A DNA stretch of 64,000 bases from Rhodoferax sp. AJA081-3 (GTDB lineage: Bacteria; Pseudomonadota; Gammaproteobacteria; Burkholderiales; Burkholderiaceae_C): positions 4,216,001-4,280,000 of the forward strand of contig NZ_CP059068.1 in assembly GCF_017798165.1 (NCBI RefSeq), given 5' to 3'. Below the pieces are notes generated by a model, which searched no databases, was not told the origin of the DNA, and was given only the letters and a program-made list of their open reading frames with translations. Position numbers and translations under genes: made by a program. Shown here piece by piece: positions 45,401 to 53,932 of this stretch. The number at the start of each line of letters is the position of its first letter. Position 1 is the stretch's first letter.

Positions 45401-47636
45401 CGGCAAAGCGGCCTTCCAGCTCTTCCAGTTGGGCCAGCAGGCGGGTCAAGGCTTCGTCGCATTTCTCGGGGCTGTCGGCAAAGTCCAGCGCGTTCTCCAC
45501 CGCCTGGCCAAAGAGCTTGAATTGCGCCTGAAACTCTGCCGCCGCTTCGTGTGATCCCAGCGCCTTGCGCCGGCTGCGGGCGTCGGCGCGCAGGCGGTTG
45601 ATGTCGGTGTACAGCGCGGAGATGCGCTCCAGAATCGTGGTGCGCTGCACCGCGTCCCCACCAGGCAGGCCGCCCAGTTGTTCGGTCAGCAGGTCCAACC
45701 CGGCGGCGGTTTCGTCCAGGCCATCCAGAATGATCTGAAGGCCTTGGCTGGTGGATGCCTGCACCAGGTCGGCACAGAGCTTGGTCAGGCTTTGGCGGTG
45801 GCTGGCAAAGGCCCCCTCATCGGCCAGGAAGACCATGGCACGTTCGCCCACGCGCTGCTGCTCGGCCACCAGCTCGGTGTGCATGGCCTCGATACGGGGC
45901 AGGTCGGTGTAACGCAGTTCCTTCAGTGTTTCCAAGTGGCCACGGCGTTCGCGCAGACGGCCCAGCGCGTGGATAAAGTCCTCGGGCTTGCGCCACAGCG
46001 TGCTGGCTATGTCGACCAGCAGGGTCTTTTGTTTGGTCTGCGCATCATCCAACGCGCGCGCGGTCTCGCGGCGGATCTGCTCCACTTTTTCAAACTCGGC
46101 CAGCGTGGTGCGTGCGGCCTCGCTGATGCGCTGCAGGTCTTGCAGTGCGGCACCGGCCTCGGGCTCGGCCAGCCAGAAGTAGGCGTCAATGACGCGGGCG
46201 CATTGGCGTATCAGGTCGTCATACGCGGCGCGCGTAGGCGCCTGCTCTTGCACGGCGCGGGCAATGCCCATCAGGTCAGCCACACCACGCACCAGTTCGG
46301 CGTTGCCAATACGGCCAAAGAAGCCGGTTCCTAAGGCGGCAGCGCCTGCGTGTTCGTCGCTGGAGAACGGCGTTTGCCACAGCTGCATGGGGTGCACACG
46401 GGTGGGCTCGCCCGGCCCCACCTGGAACACCAGCACCTTGCCATCGGCATACAGGGCATACCCATTGGCGACGATGGGCGCGGCCAGGCTTTTGTCGATC
46501 AGGTTATAGGTGAACAGCGCATAGTGGCCGCTGCTGGGCTGGTAAAAAACATACAACACGTCTTCGCCATTGGGCGAGCGCAGCATACGTTTGAAGCGCA
46601 GGCTGTTGACCACCTCGCCCGGCAGGTCAAAGTGTTTGAACTCTCCGGACTGCAGGTAGTAGCCCCCAGGGAACACGATGCCATGGTCCTCGGGTAGCTG
46701 CACACATGACAGGCCCAGCGCGTCGATGCGCGCCACCTGTTGTGTGCGCTGGTTGAACACCAGGTAACGTGTGGTCTGCTCGCGGTAGGGGCGTATGCGC
46801 AGCAGTATCAATTGGCCGAGTTGGGCGTAGGCCACTTCGGCATCCGTCAATGACTGGTTTTTGTCTTCCACCGGCTCGTTGTAGATTCCCAGTCCGCTTT
46901 CGGTGTTGTTCTCGATCTTTACCGTCAGGTCGCCGCCCACGGTCTCCACAAACACCGTGTCCAGGATGCTGATGTGCGGGTGGCGGCCTTCCACATGGTC
47001 GGCGCGGGTTGTGGGCGTCCATTCAAAGTCATGGCTGGGTGGCAGCGCAATGTCGCGCTCGCCGCGGTTGTCGATGTATTGGAGCGCACCGTCGGTTGCC
47101 AACTGCCAGCGGAACACGCGCACATCCTGCACCTGCTGGCCGATCTGGAACGATGCCAACAGCTTGCCCTGCGTGATACGCAGTTGCAGCAACTGCGCAT
47201 TCTTGTAGTAGGCGTACAGCTCTTTGAAGTCGGACGCAAAACGCGCGTCTTCCAGAAAACTGCCGGCCAGCGGCAATGCCTCCAGCTCGGGTTCTCCGCC
47301 ATGCGCAGCCAGGCGGTACAGGCCAAACACATCACTGACATGGGTCTCTTTGCGCAGGCCGATAAAGACGTTGTAGCCAAACAGTAATTGGTCGCCAATA
47401 CGCACAATGTCGCGCGCCACACAGTTGTTCTCTGTGCGGGCACGGGTGCGCAGCACCAGCGATTGTTCTGACTTACCAAACTCGGCCACCCGCGCCGCGT
47501 TCAAGGCCTGTGCCTTGTTGCGCAGTTCTTCGCCGTGTGCGCTGAGGCGTTTTTTCAGCAGCTCATAGCTGCCGCTGGCGGCGACTAAGTTTTCGGTTTG
47601 CTCGGCGGCTGCGGGGCTGGCATCTGCGGATTCCAT
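42435..47636 (-). CDS. Giant AAA-type ATPase (annotated elsewhere as DNA repair ATPase)
   Basis: A 1733-residue protein. The first 480 residues are rich in short beta strands with repeated VFRWQL, LLRIRPY and YLVFNQRT-like blades, suggesting a propeller-like platform. Residues of about 480-880 are long amphipathic helices with many Arg/Glu heptads, probably coiled coil. A mixed region follows to about 1290. The ATPase core has Walker A PPGYGKTTL (1311-1319), Walker B VMLYLDDIQH (Asp1378, Asp1379) and a sensor-like IAMAGNPYTESG. The C-terminal 250 residues are helical. There is no signal peptide or membrane segment. The family is sometimes named DNA repair ATPase; the repair role is not evident here. 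It lies 8 bp after the zinc-ribbon gene, downstream of a flotillin, and 5 bp before the PLD gene. Confidence 0.85.
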   Translation of the reverse strand: MESADASPAAAEQTENLVAASGSYELLKKRLSAHGEELRNKAQALNAARVAEFGKSEQSLVLRTRARTENNCVARDIVRIGDQLLFGYNVFIGLRKETHVSDVFGLYRLAAHGGEPELEALPLAGSFLEDARFASDFKELYAYYKNAQLLQLRITQGKLLASFQIGQQVQDVRVFRWQLATDGALQYIDNRGERDIALPPSHDFEWTPTTRADHVEGRHPHISILDTVFVETVGGDLTVKIENNTESGLGIYNEPVEDKNQSLTDAEVAYAQLGQLILLRIRPYREQTTRYLVFNQRTQQVARIDALGLSCVQLPEDHGIVFPGGYYLQSGEFKHFDLPGEVVNSLRFKRMLRSPNGEDVLYVFYQPSSGHYALFTYNLIDKSLAAPIVANGYALYADGKVLVFQVGPGEPTRVHPMQLWQTPFSSDEHAGAAALGTGFFGRIGNAELVRGVADLMGIARAVQEQAPTRAAYDDLIRQCARVIDAYFWLAEPEAGAALQDLQRISEAARTTLAEFEKVEQIRRETARALDDAQTKQKTLLVDIASTLWRKPEDFIHALGRLRERRGHLETLKELRYTDLPRIEAMHTELVAEQQRVGERAMVFLADEGAFASHRQSLTKLCADLVQASTSQGLQIILDGLDETAAGLDLLTEQLGGLPGGDAVQRTTILERISALYTDINRLRADARSRRKALGSHEAAAEFQAQFKLFGQAVENALDFADSPEKCDEALTRLLAQLEELEGRFAEQENFLADIATKRESVYEALTARKQTLTQARQQRVQGLVAAAGRILDGTQRRVAQLASLEEVHSYFAADMLITKLRKLMEDMRALGAQVAADDIETRLKTNRDQALRGVRDQRDLVSEGGNNLRLGNHTFTISRHPLELTLVPNGDGLAYHLTGTDYLVPVVDAALDTYKPYWQQALPSETAAISRAEYLAGCLLDATLQATTPLSWSRIAELIALGPDGHAALLDHVRQFAAERYQDGYEKGVHDEDATRIFSALAAMQDAAGLLAWGPTERALALLYWQDGRFGAERESLHRRARSALQVQQLFGARDSLVLLEQESAQALAVFAKAVGFELPPSTDGTDDAERMASLCTQAAAYLVREVANESGAELWVISGAGEDLAAALQRELERGGQWPDWQRSLEASAPAERWEQARSWVKAFASKQDPDLQAWVDDAASLLAVPVQRRRVNASLDATVEGLRGEHTRVDNGRMALNLNDFWRRFTFHRNRVVPGFQALQKVHHSLLSAEKARLSLAQFQAKPLPSFVRNRLIDEVYLPLIGDNLAKQIGTTGAGSRTDRMGLLLLISPPGYGKTTLMEYVADRLGLVFVRINCPALGHDVTALDPASAANSAARQELEKLNLGLAMGSNVMLYLDDIQHTSAEFLQKFIGLADGTRRIEGMWQGQARSYDMRGKRFAIAMAGNPYTESGEVFKIPDMLANRADIYNLGDVLAGREALFALSYIENSLTSNPALAPLSSRDPKDVQLLVRMAQGEDVASGDFAHAYSSAELEELTALLKRLFRARDLLLKVNMAYIESAAQRDSYRTEPPFKLQGSYRNMTKLAAKITPLMHDDELNALLRDHYRGEAQTLTTGAQENLLKLAQLMGSATAEETARWQSICGDFLRQRKAGGEEADGSTRIANALLDVSRAVDDLKPSSESTGDSEGKQMAEAVLQLAVTYRKVIMPLIAATEKRMDLDHSISKRLELLLAKANEPRAPRAHTSGNKKTEG

Positions 47637-47644
47637 GGCCTGGC

Positions 47645-48181
47645 TTACCAGTCTGCACGCAGCAGCGCGAGCAGTTCATCGCGTTCGGGTTGTGTGTGCA
47701 ACCACTGCCGGATACGGGCCAACTCATCCATGGTGGCTGCACCATGGCGCTGGCGCAGCACTACCTCGCGGCCCTTGCGTAGTTCTTCGGCTTGCACCTG
47801 GCGTTGCCATGCGTCCGTCAAAATTTCATCCAGGCGTGTGCCCATGCCCGCCGCCAACAAGGCCTGCCATTCGCCACCGGCAAACCAGACGGCCTGGCAG
47901 GCTGCGCAGCGGTCGACCCGAAAATCGGGCGTGCTGCCGACGCGGTAGCGCTGCATCAAACGGGTGCAGGCGGGGCAATGGCGTGCGCTGTCGTCTTCGG
48001 CCGTGGCGGTGGCTGTCGTGGCGGGCTGCGCGGGTGCGGTGCTGCGCCACGCGCGGTAGTCTTCCAGCATCAGCATGTGGCCGTCGCAACTGGTGCAGTG
48101 CAGTCCCTTGAGGCCGGGGGCGAGTTCACAGGGGCTGAGTTCGGTGTGTGCAGCACAGCTGCAGTGCAGAGGTTTGTTCAT
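47645..48181 (-). CDS. Zinc-ribbon protein (TFIIB-type zinc fingers)
   Basis: A 178-residue protein with two cysteine clusters: an N-terminal one (CSCAAH, CELAPGLKGLHCTSCDGHML) and a central zf-TFIIB-like ribbon (HCPACTRLMQRY, then VDRCAACQAVWFAGGEW). A C-terminal helical, charged part follows. It may be an adaptor that binds metal and a protein partner. The ATG at 48181 is preferred over the upstream in-frame ATG at 48205, which would overlap the flotillin gene. It sits 20 bp after the flotillin gene and 8 bp before the giant ATPase gene. Confidence 0.82.
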   Translation of the reverse strand: MNKPLHCSCAAHTELSPCELAPGLKGLHCTSCDGHMLMLEDYRAWRSTAPAQPATTATATAEDDSARHCPACTRLMQRYRVGSTPDFRVDRCAACQAVWFAGGEWQALLAAGMGTRLDEILTDAWQRQVQAEELRKGREVVLRQRHGAATMDELARIRQWLHTQPERDELLALLRADW

Positions 48182-48201
48182 GCTTGGGCTTTCTCTCGGG
48201 A

Positions 48202-50253
48202 TCAAGCGTTCTTGTTGCCGCCTTTGCCGTCTTTGCCGGTTTTGTTCAGCAAAGAGGCAATCGCCAGGTCCTTCAGCTCGCTGGAAGAATCGCCCAGTGC
48301 GCCGACCAGACGGCCCACGTCGTCCACCATATTGCGGTCGCCGTTCAGGTGGTCCTTGAGCGCGATCTTCAGTGTGTCGCTCTTGGCGATGGCGCCGTCT
48401 ATGCCTTTGCCAACCGCCAACGCACTGACAAAACTGTCGAAGTAGCTGCCGTCGCCGCCGACCATTTCGATCTTGGCGGTGGCCAGGGCTTTGCCCAGCA
48501 CCTCGGCCTGCTCTTTGGCAATGGCCGTTTGCGCCTCGATGCCCTTGAGGGTTTCGGTGTGCAGCATTTCCAGGCGCATGCGGAACTCTTCGTGGTCGCG
48601 CGTCTCGGGGCTCATGGCTTTCATGGCTTCGAACTTCTCGCGCAGGCCCTTGGCCTCGGCGGAGAAGCGAGCCTGCACGGTTTGTGCATCTGCATCGCCC
48701 ACCTTAATGGTGGCTTCGGCACCGGCGGTGCGCACTTGCACTTCGGCCAAGCCCAACTTCTCTTTGCCCTGTGCTTCGGCCTCAAACTTCGCTTTCATGC
48801 CATTGGCTTCGGCCAGCGAGGTGGCCTCGATGACCTGGGCTTCGGCCATGCCTTGTTTCTGCTTGGCGTCGGCCGTGACCGTCATCACCCGCGCGGCGGC
48901 TATGCCAGGTGCAGCGCTAATGGCCTCCATGCCTTCGGCTTCGCGCTTCTTGGACTCGGCATTTTTCTCGGACACCTTGAGGTGGGCGTCGGCCAGGGTG
49001 ATGTCTTCTGTGGCCTTGTGGCGTGCGCGGCGCTCCTGTGCCTCGGCGGATTTCACCTCGGTAATCATCTTCTGCTCGGCTTCACCCTCGGCCAGGATGA
49101 TGGTGGATTTTTTGTTGCGCTCGGCCTCAGACACCATACGCAGCTCTTTGATGGCTTCTTCCTGTTCGGCCACGGTGCGGTCCACCACAATGCGTTCGCG
49201 TATCACGTCGGCAATGGCCTTCTTCTGCACCTCCAGTGCGCGTTCCTTGTCGATCTTTTGCAGGGCCACTTCCTTCTCGCGGTCGACCACTTCTAGGTCG
49301 CGTGCGCGGGTGACCTTTTCTTCTTCAATCGCCACGGCGCGTTTGCGGTTGTTCTCGGCGACTTCTTTCTCGCGCTGCGAGTTTTCGCTTTGCACAGCCA
49401 CCAGCTGTTCGCCCTGCAGGCGGGCCATTTCGGACTTGGTGCGTTCCTCGGCCTGCACCTTGGCCGTTTCAGCTTCTTCGCGGGCGCGCACCGAAGCCAC
49501 TTCGCGGCTCTGGCGGGCCTGGGCGTCGGCGGCCTGGCGGTCCAGCTCCAACAGGGTTTCTTGCGTTTCTACATTCTTCTTCTTGATCTGCATCTCTTCG
49601 TTGCGGCGCAACTCATTGGTGCGCACACTTTCCACAGCGGTCAGCTCGGTGATCTTCTTGATACCTTGCGCGTCCAGGATGTTGCTGCCGTCCAGCTTGG
49701 ACAGCGGGGTCTGCTCCAGGTAGTCGATGGCCGCATCTTCCAGCACATAACCCGATAGGTCGTCACCAATCTGGCGAATGATTTCGTCGCGGAAATGGTC
49801 GCGGGCCTGGTAGAGGTCCACAAATTCCATGGATTTGCCAACCGTCTTCAGCGCCTCGGAGAACTTGGCGGAGAACAGGTCTTCCAGTGCGTCCTGGTTG
49901 GAGGCGCGTTCGCAACCCACACCCTGGGCGACCTTCAACACGTCTTCCGCCGTCTTGTTGACGCGCACAAAAAACTTGACCTTGATGTCGGCGCGAATAT
50001 TGTCTTTGCAGATCAAACCTTCGCGGCCCGAGCGGTCAATCTCGATGGTCTTGACCGAAATCTCCATCAGCTCGGCCTTGTGGATGACCGGGTAGACCAT
50101 GCAGCCGGTGAATGTGACCGTAGGTTCGGCGCGCATGGTGTTGACGATGAGTGCGTGGCCCTGCTGGATCTTGCGGTAGAACTTTGCGAACATCGCAAAG
50201 AGCACGAAGACCAGGACGATAAGCGCGGCGGCCGAGATGAGGATTGGCTCCAT
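48202..50253 (-). CDS. Flotillin family protein (YqiK-like)
   Basis: A 683-residue membrane scaffold. One N-terminal helix (about 5-25) anchors it. The SPFH/band-7 domain (about 30-200) includes QQGHALIVNTM, CMVYPVIHKAELMEIS and KVKFFVRVNKTAEDVL. A very long Ala/Glu/Arg-rich coiled coil (about 215-560) contains flotillin-type repeats such as AEAEGEAEQKM and SLAEANGMKAKFEAEAQGKE. The C-terminus ends in a short basic tail (KTGKDGKGGNKNA). Such proteins oligomerise into membrane microdomains and respond to membrane stress. It follows the YqiJ-like gene by 86 bp, the order seen for yqiJ-yqiK in enterobacteria. Confidence 0.92.
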   Translation of the reverse strand: MEPILISAAALIVLVFVLFAMFAKFYRKIQQGHALIVNTMRAEPTVTFTGCMVYPVIHKAELMEISVKTIEIDRSGREGLICKDNIRADIKVKFFVRVNKTAEDVLKVAQGVGCERASNQDALEDLFSAKFSEALKTVGKSMEFVDLYQARDHFRDEIIRQIGDDLSGYVLEDAAIDYLEQTPLSKLDGSNILDAQGIKKITELTAVESVRTNELRRNEEMQIKKKNVETQETLLELDRQAADAQARQSREVASVRAREEAETAKVQAEERTKSEMARLQGEQLVAVQSENSQREKEVAENNRKRAVAIEEEKVTRARDLEVVDREKEVALQKIDKERALEVQKKAIADVIRERIVVDRTVAEQEEAIKELRMVSEAERNKKSTIILAEGEAEQKMITEVKSAEAQERRARHKATEDITLADAHLKVSEKNAESKKREAEGMEAISAAPGIAAARVMTVTADAKQKQGMAEAQVIEATSLAEANGMKAKFEAEAQGKEKLGLAEVQVRTAGAEATIKVGDADAQTVQARFSAEAKGLREKFEAMKAMSPETRDHEEFRMRLEMLHTETLKGIEAQTAIAKEQAEVLGKALATAKIEMVGGDGSYFDSFVSALAVGKGIDGAIAKSDTLKIALKDHLNGDRNMVDDVGRLVGALGDSSSELKDLAIASLLNKTGKDGKGGNKNA

Positions 50254-50339
50254 GAGAACTCCCTAACGTGAGAAAAATCGGTTGACTGGTAGAAGACGAA
50301 TAGTGCGCCTGGAGAATCAGGCTCTGTGCGGAGGCGCTG

Positions 50340-50969
50340 TCATCCGTCGGCCTCTATGCGGTAGCGTGCGGTCTTTTCTTCGTAGGCGGCGATGCGGGCA
50401 TGGCTGCCACGCGCCAGTGCATTGGGTGTGTGGGCCCAGACCCGGATGTTGATGTTGGCGCCGCGTTGTGACACCTCGGCCCGGCCGCTTTTTTCATCCA
50501 CGGTTTGTGTCAAGACCTTGCAGTGCTGGCCTACCAGCGACGCGTTGGTGATGGCGGCATGCGTGACAAACAAACCCCGCAGCGGCTTGAGGATGCGTGC
50601 GGCAATGGGCACTGCCAGGGACACACTGGCCAGGGCCAGCAGTGTGCCACCCACGTAGACGGGAATAGTGCCAGGCAGCAGCGCCAGCAGCCACATGGCG
50701 CCCATGCAGGTCAGCGTCCACGACAAGAGCACCAATAGGCTGAACACGATGGAGAGCGGCACACCCTGCAAGCCAAAGGCGACGATGATGCCAGCCAGGC
50801 TGCCCAAGTCGGGGTCGGTCATGGCGGGGTCGACATCCAGATCCGTTTCACCGGAATCAAAATCGACCAGACCCAGCAAGGCCAGCACCCAGTAGAACGC
50901 CACAACGCCCAGCAGGGTGGTGAAGATGGCCGTGGGGAATGCGACGACGGCATCCAGAAAGCTAACCAT
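50340..50969 (-). CDS. YqiJ-like inner-membrane protein with OB-fold tail
   Basis: A 209-residue protein with about three to four membrane helices (10-35, 57-85, 90-125). A cytoplasmic C-terminal domain (about 140-209) resembles the NfeD/YqiJ OB-fold (LVGQHCKVLTQTVDEKSGRAEV, then INIRVWAH). YqiJ and NfeD proteins are regular partners of flotillins and help place them in the membrane. An acidic stretch (VDFDSGETDLDVDP) joins the first helices. It is the first gene of the flotillin-ATPase-PLD operon. The 188-bp region upstream, divergent to the DUF4124 gene, probably holds the promoter, but I could not pick a clear one. Confidence 0.82.
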   Translation of the reverse strand: MVSFLDAVVAFPTAIFTTLLGVVAFYWVLALLGLVDFDSGETDLDVDPAMTDPDLGSLAGIIVAFGLQGVPLSIVFSLLVLLSWTLTCMGAMWLLALLPGTIPVYVGGTLLALASVSLAVPIAARILKPLRGLFVTHAAITNASLVGQHCKVLTQTVDEKSGRAEVSQRGANINIRVWAHTPNALARGSHARIAAYEEKTARYRIEADG

Positions 50970-51157
50970 GTCTCTCCCTTTTTAGAAACCCGGCATGGGG
51001 TCGTGGCGCGATATTAGCTGATCGTGCAATGGGCTTTGTGTCGAAGCCAATGTATCTTGCGGGGACTTTTGTCGGCCTTGTCGCCAATTACAATGGCTCA
51101 GACTTCAGACGGTTGCAGCGCTTTCGTTGCAATTGCAAACCCTAGGATTACCGGACG

Positions 51158-51463
51158 ATGAGAACTGCAAAGTTTGCATTTTTATGTTTATTGGCGCTAT
51201 CGGCGTTCGCATCACACGCGCAGTTGAGAAAGTGCACCGGGGCCGACGGTAAGGTGACCTACAGCGATGTGGGCTGTGCGACGGAGAAGAAAGAAGCCGG
51301 CCTGCGCGGCGGCACCGTCACCACTATGGAATCGTCTGGCTTGAGACAGTACGCTGCCCAATCACAAGCACCCGTCGCCACGCGGGTTTCAGTGCAAGTT
51401 GTAGGCAGTAGCAAAAATACCACCTCGCAAACCAGTCAAACGGGCTACTGGAAGTGCGATTAG
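51158..51463 (+). CDS. Small exported DUF4124-type protein
   Basis: A 101-residue protein with a signal peptide (FAFLCLLALSAFASHA, cleavage near 21) and the DUF4124 hallmark LRKCTGADGKVTYSDVGC with a cysteine pair that may form a disulphide. The C-terminus is rich in Ser/Thr/Gln and ends YWKCD. It is on the opposite strand from the flanking membrane-stress genes and may be unrelated to them. Function unknown. Confidence 0.82.
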   Translation: MRTAKFAFLCLLALSAFASHAQLRKCTGADGKVTYSDVGCATEKKEAGLRGGTVTTMESSGLRQYAAQSQAPVATRVSVQVVGSSKNTTSQTSQTGYWKCD

Positions 51464-51487
51464 CAACTAAGCGTTTATAGAAAAACA

Positions 51488-51535
51488 GCCTGTAGCCCCC
51501 GTCAATCATAGCAACTTAGCTACTAAAGTAATAGC
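51488..51535 (-). repeat. Dispersed hairpin repeat, copy 8 (intergenic)
   Basis: On the minus strand this reads GCTATTACTTTAGTAGC, spacer, then ATTGACGGGGGCTACAGGC. It lies between two convergent genes (51158-51463 and 51545-52198), 10 bp past the stop of the latter. Confidence 0.85.
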
Positions 51536-51544
51536 ATTTTGCTC

Positions 51545-52198
51545 TCACCCAATCCGTGGCGGATTGAACTTCTCCTGCAAAAACTGTGAATGGTTCAAGA
51601 AAGCCTGCGCGTCCTGCGTGGCCAGGTCCTCGCTGAGTTGCAATACTTTGGCGGTGAGCTCGTCCAGCGTGGCGGTGAAGGTCTCTTGCGCGGTTTGGCC
51701 ATTGGTCAGGCGCTTGGTCATGGCGAACTGCTGCGGGATGGATAAGTAGGTCTTCAGCGCATCGGGCAGGTAGGTCAGCGCAATGTGGCGGGCGTGGAAG
51801 CTTTCTTCCAGCGACAACTGGCCCTTGCTGCGCTCCCATTGGTCCAGCAGGCCATTGAGCTGTTTGCACAATTCCAGCACCTTGGCCTGCAGGCTTGCGG
51901 GCAGACGGTTCTGAGGATTGTGGTCCACCAATTGGCGCACCGCGTTCAGCGCGGTCAGCATGCTGGTGCGGGCGTCGCCCTGGTCTTCAAACTCCAGCGC
52001 ATCCCAGGGTGTGCCGGAGAAATTGGGGAACCCAAACCACATGCCGCCCACACCAAAACCCGCCGCATAACCCAGCACGGCCAGCGCACCCGCCCCAACC
52101 TGGGTCAGGCCCAGGCTGCTGAGCACCAGTGCCAGCGTGGACAGCCCAATGCCGCCCCAGTTGGCGGGGGACTGCAAAAAATTACTGATCTTGTTCAT
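51545..52198 (-). CDS. Two-helix membrane protein with helical XpaC-like C-terminus
   Basis: A 217-residue protein of unknown function. Two closely spaced N-terminal membrane helices (about 17-36 and 38-58) are followed by a cytoplasmic all-helical domain. Its segment ALTYLPDALKTYLSIPQ, then LDELTAKVLQLSEDLATQDAQ, aligns by eye with YIPDSINSCLQVPQ, then LHDQLLMIQQQLDTREAK, in the protein at 55127-55948. This pattern recalls the C-terminus of XpaC (5-bromo-4-chloroindolyl phosphate hydrolysis) proteins, common partners of TelA. It lies 32 bp after the substrate-binding/VWA gene, so it is probably in the same operon. Confidence 0.7.
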   Translation of the reverse strand: MNKISNFLQSPANWGGIGLSTLALVLSSLGLTQVGAGALAVLGYAAGFGVGGMWFGFPNFSGTPWDALEFEDQGDARTSMLTALNAVRQLVDHNPQNRLPASLQAKVLELCKQLNGLLDQWERSKGQLSLEESFHARHIALTYLPDALKTYLSIPQQFAMTKRLTNGQTAQETFTATLDELTAKVLQLSEDLATQDAQAFLNHSQFLQEKFNPPRIG

Positions 52199-52230
52199 GC
52201 CTGGGCGGTTGCCTGTGGAGTGCCGGCCAT

Positions 52231-53916
52231 TTATTGGTAAGCCCGTATGTCCTTGAACACGCTGTACAGCGAGGCCTTGCGGGCATCAAACACGCGCCCG
52301 CCCGTGGTGGCCACCAGTTCTTTCAGCGCGGCTTCGTTGGCCTCTCCAAACAACACCATGAAGACGGGAATGGCGCGCACGTCTTCGGGCAGGTTGGCAT
52401 AAGCGGCCTTGAACTGCGCCATGTCGCGGCCCTTGTTGACTTCACCGTCGGTGAACGCCACCACAGAGTATTGGTAGCCGGGGTTCTTCTGGCGCTCCTC
52501 GTGCATATTGACCAGGGCTGTCAGCACGGCGTCGTACAGTGCGGTGCCACCGGTCATGTTCAGGCTGTCTGCAAAGTCGCGCACCTGGCCCAGCACCTTT
52601 TGTTTGCCTTCGGAATCGGCTTGTGTGGCCAGGCCTTTGCCAGTGGCCGCACCCTTGCCCACGCCCGGCAGCTGGAAGAAAACAGGGCTGTAGACTTGTT
52701 CTGAGAAAGGCAGCATCCACACCTTCTCGCGGCTGGTCAGGCGGGCGATGCGGCCGGTCAGCGACGCGTCGTCACCGGCGATGTACTGCAGGGCCTCTAC
52801 CAACTGCTGGCGCCGGCCGCCCTGGTTCATGCTGCCGCTCACGTCCAGCACAAAGGTGGATGCAATGGGTGTGCGGAATTCGTTCAGGTAGGCGTTGATC
52901 AGGCCATCGGCCAGCGCTCGGTCGGTGGAGAAGGGCAGCTCCACCAGCATGCTGTCTTGTGGGAATAGGCTGGCCTGCGCCTTGGCCACTTCGGAATTCA
53001 CCGGGCGGCGCAGCGTGGTCTTGGCTAGCCAGGTCTGGGCTGCATCGCCCTTGAGGTAGGCAACGACTTTGAGGTATTGCTCGCGCTTGGCGTCGTTGAG
53101 CAGCATCAGCGGGTAGTCGGCCGTGGCCACACCTTCGTGCGGGTAGATCAGCGTGAGTTTTTCCTTGAGCTTGCCAGACTGGTTTAGCGACAGCAGCCAG
53201 CTTTCGTAGTTGATGAAGGCATTGACGCGGGTGTTTTGCTGCTCGATGAATTTTTCGCTGAGGTAGCTGCTGTTGTCGCCCACCAGTTTGTAGCCCTTGA
53301 TAAAGCCGGCTATGGCGGCGCGGTCCACGTCGGAGGCGGTCAGCGCTTCGGACTTCTGCGCGGCCGATGCCACCACACCCATCAGCGACATAAAGCCCTG
53401 GTTGCTGGTGGCGGGGTTGGACAGTGCGTATTTGAGCTGGCCGCTTTGTGCGGCCTTGGCGATCACATTCCAGGTGACCTTGCGGGCCACCTCGGGCTGG
53501 TCCCAGCCCAGTACCTTGGCCTGGCTTTCACTGACGCCCACCACCACGGGGGACAGCATGATTTTTTCCTGCAGCTTGACGCGGCCCTGGCCCTGCGGGT
53601 CGGACAACAAATACTTGGCATTGGCGAACCAGGCGGCGTCGGTATTGGCCTGACCCGTCTGCACGGCCTCGGTGCTCTCCATGGTGCCGCCGAACTTGAA
53701 GCGCAGCTTAACGCCCGTGGCGTCTTCCACCATCTTCTCCAGGGGCTGGGCGTCTTTTAAATCACTGGTGGCCAGCACGGTGAAGGTGTCGACCGCCGCG
53801 GCGGGTGACGCCGTGCTCTTGGCGGGCTCGGTCGGTTTGTCGCAGGCAACCAAGCCCAGCGTCACCAGCAGTACCGAAGCCCAGCGTGTCAGATGATGTT
53901 TTTGTCGTGCTTGCAT
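52231..53916 (-). CDS. Substrate-binding and VWA domain lipoprotein
   Basis: A 561-residue lipoprotein (signal LLVTLGLVAC, lipid-modified Cys25). Residues of about 40-345 form a solute-binding-like domain (TFTVLATSDLKDAQPLEKMVEDATGVKLRFKFGGT). Residues of about 350-560 form a von Willebrand A domain with a complete MIDAS: Asp358-x-Ser360-x-Ser362 in LDVSGSMN, TGGTALYDAV and FTDGEVN. It is expected in the periplasm, where the MIDAS could bind a partner through a metal ion. The ATG at 53916 with AGGGA upstream is preferred over the longer frame, which overlaps the preceding gene. It follows a second binding-protein-like gene by 16 bp; no ABC permease is present. Confidence 0.88.
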   Translation of the reverse strand: MQARQKHHLTRWASVLLVTLGLVACDKPTEPAKSTASPAAAVDTFTVLATSDLKDAQPLEKMVEDATGVKLRFKFGGTMESTEAVQTGQANTDAAWFANAKYLLSDPQGQGRVKLQEKIMLSPVVVGVSESQAKVLGWDQPEVARKVTWNVIAKAAQSGQLKYALSNPATSNQGFMSLMGVVASAAQKSEALTASDVDRAAIAGFIKGYKLVGDNSSYLSEKFIEQQNTRVNAFINYESWLLSLNQSGKLKEKLTLIYPHEGVATADYPLMLLNDAKREQYLKVVAYLKGDAAQTWLAKTTLRRPVNSEVAKAQASLFPQDSMLVELPFSTDRALADGLINAYLNEFRTPIASTFVLDVSGSMNQGGRRQQLVEALQYIAGDDASLTGRIARLTSREKVWMLPFSEQVYSPVFFQLPGVGKGAATGKGLATQADSEGKQKVLGQVRDFADSLNMTGGTALYDAVLTALVNMHEERQKNPGYQYSVVAFTDGEVNKGRDMAQFKAAYANLPEDVRAIPVFMVLFGEANEAALKELVATTGGRVFDARKASLYSVFKDIRAYQ

Positions 53917-53932
53917 TGCGTATCCCTTTTTT

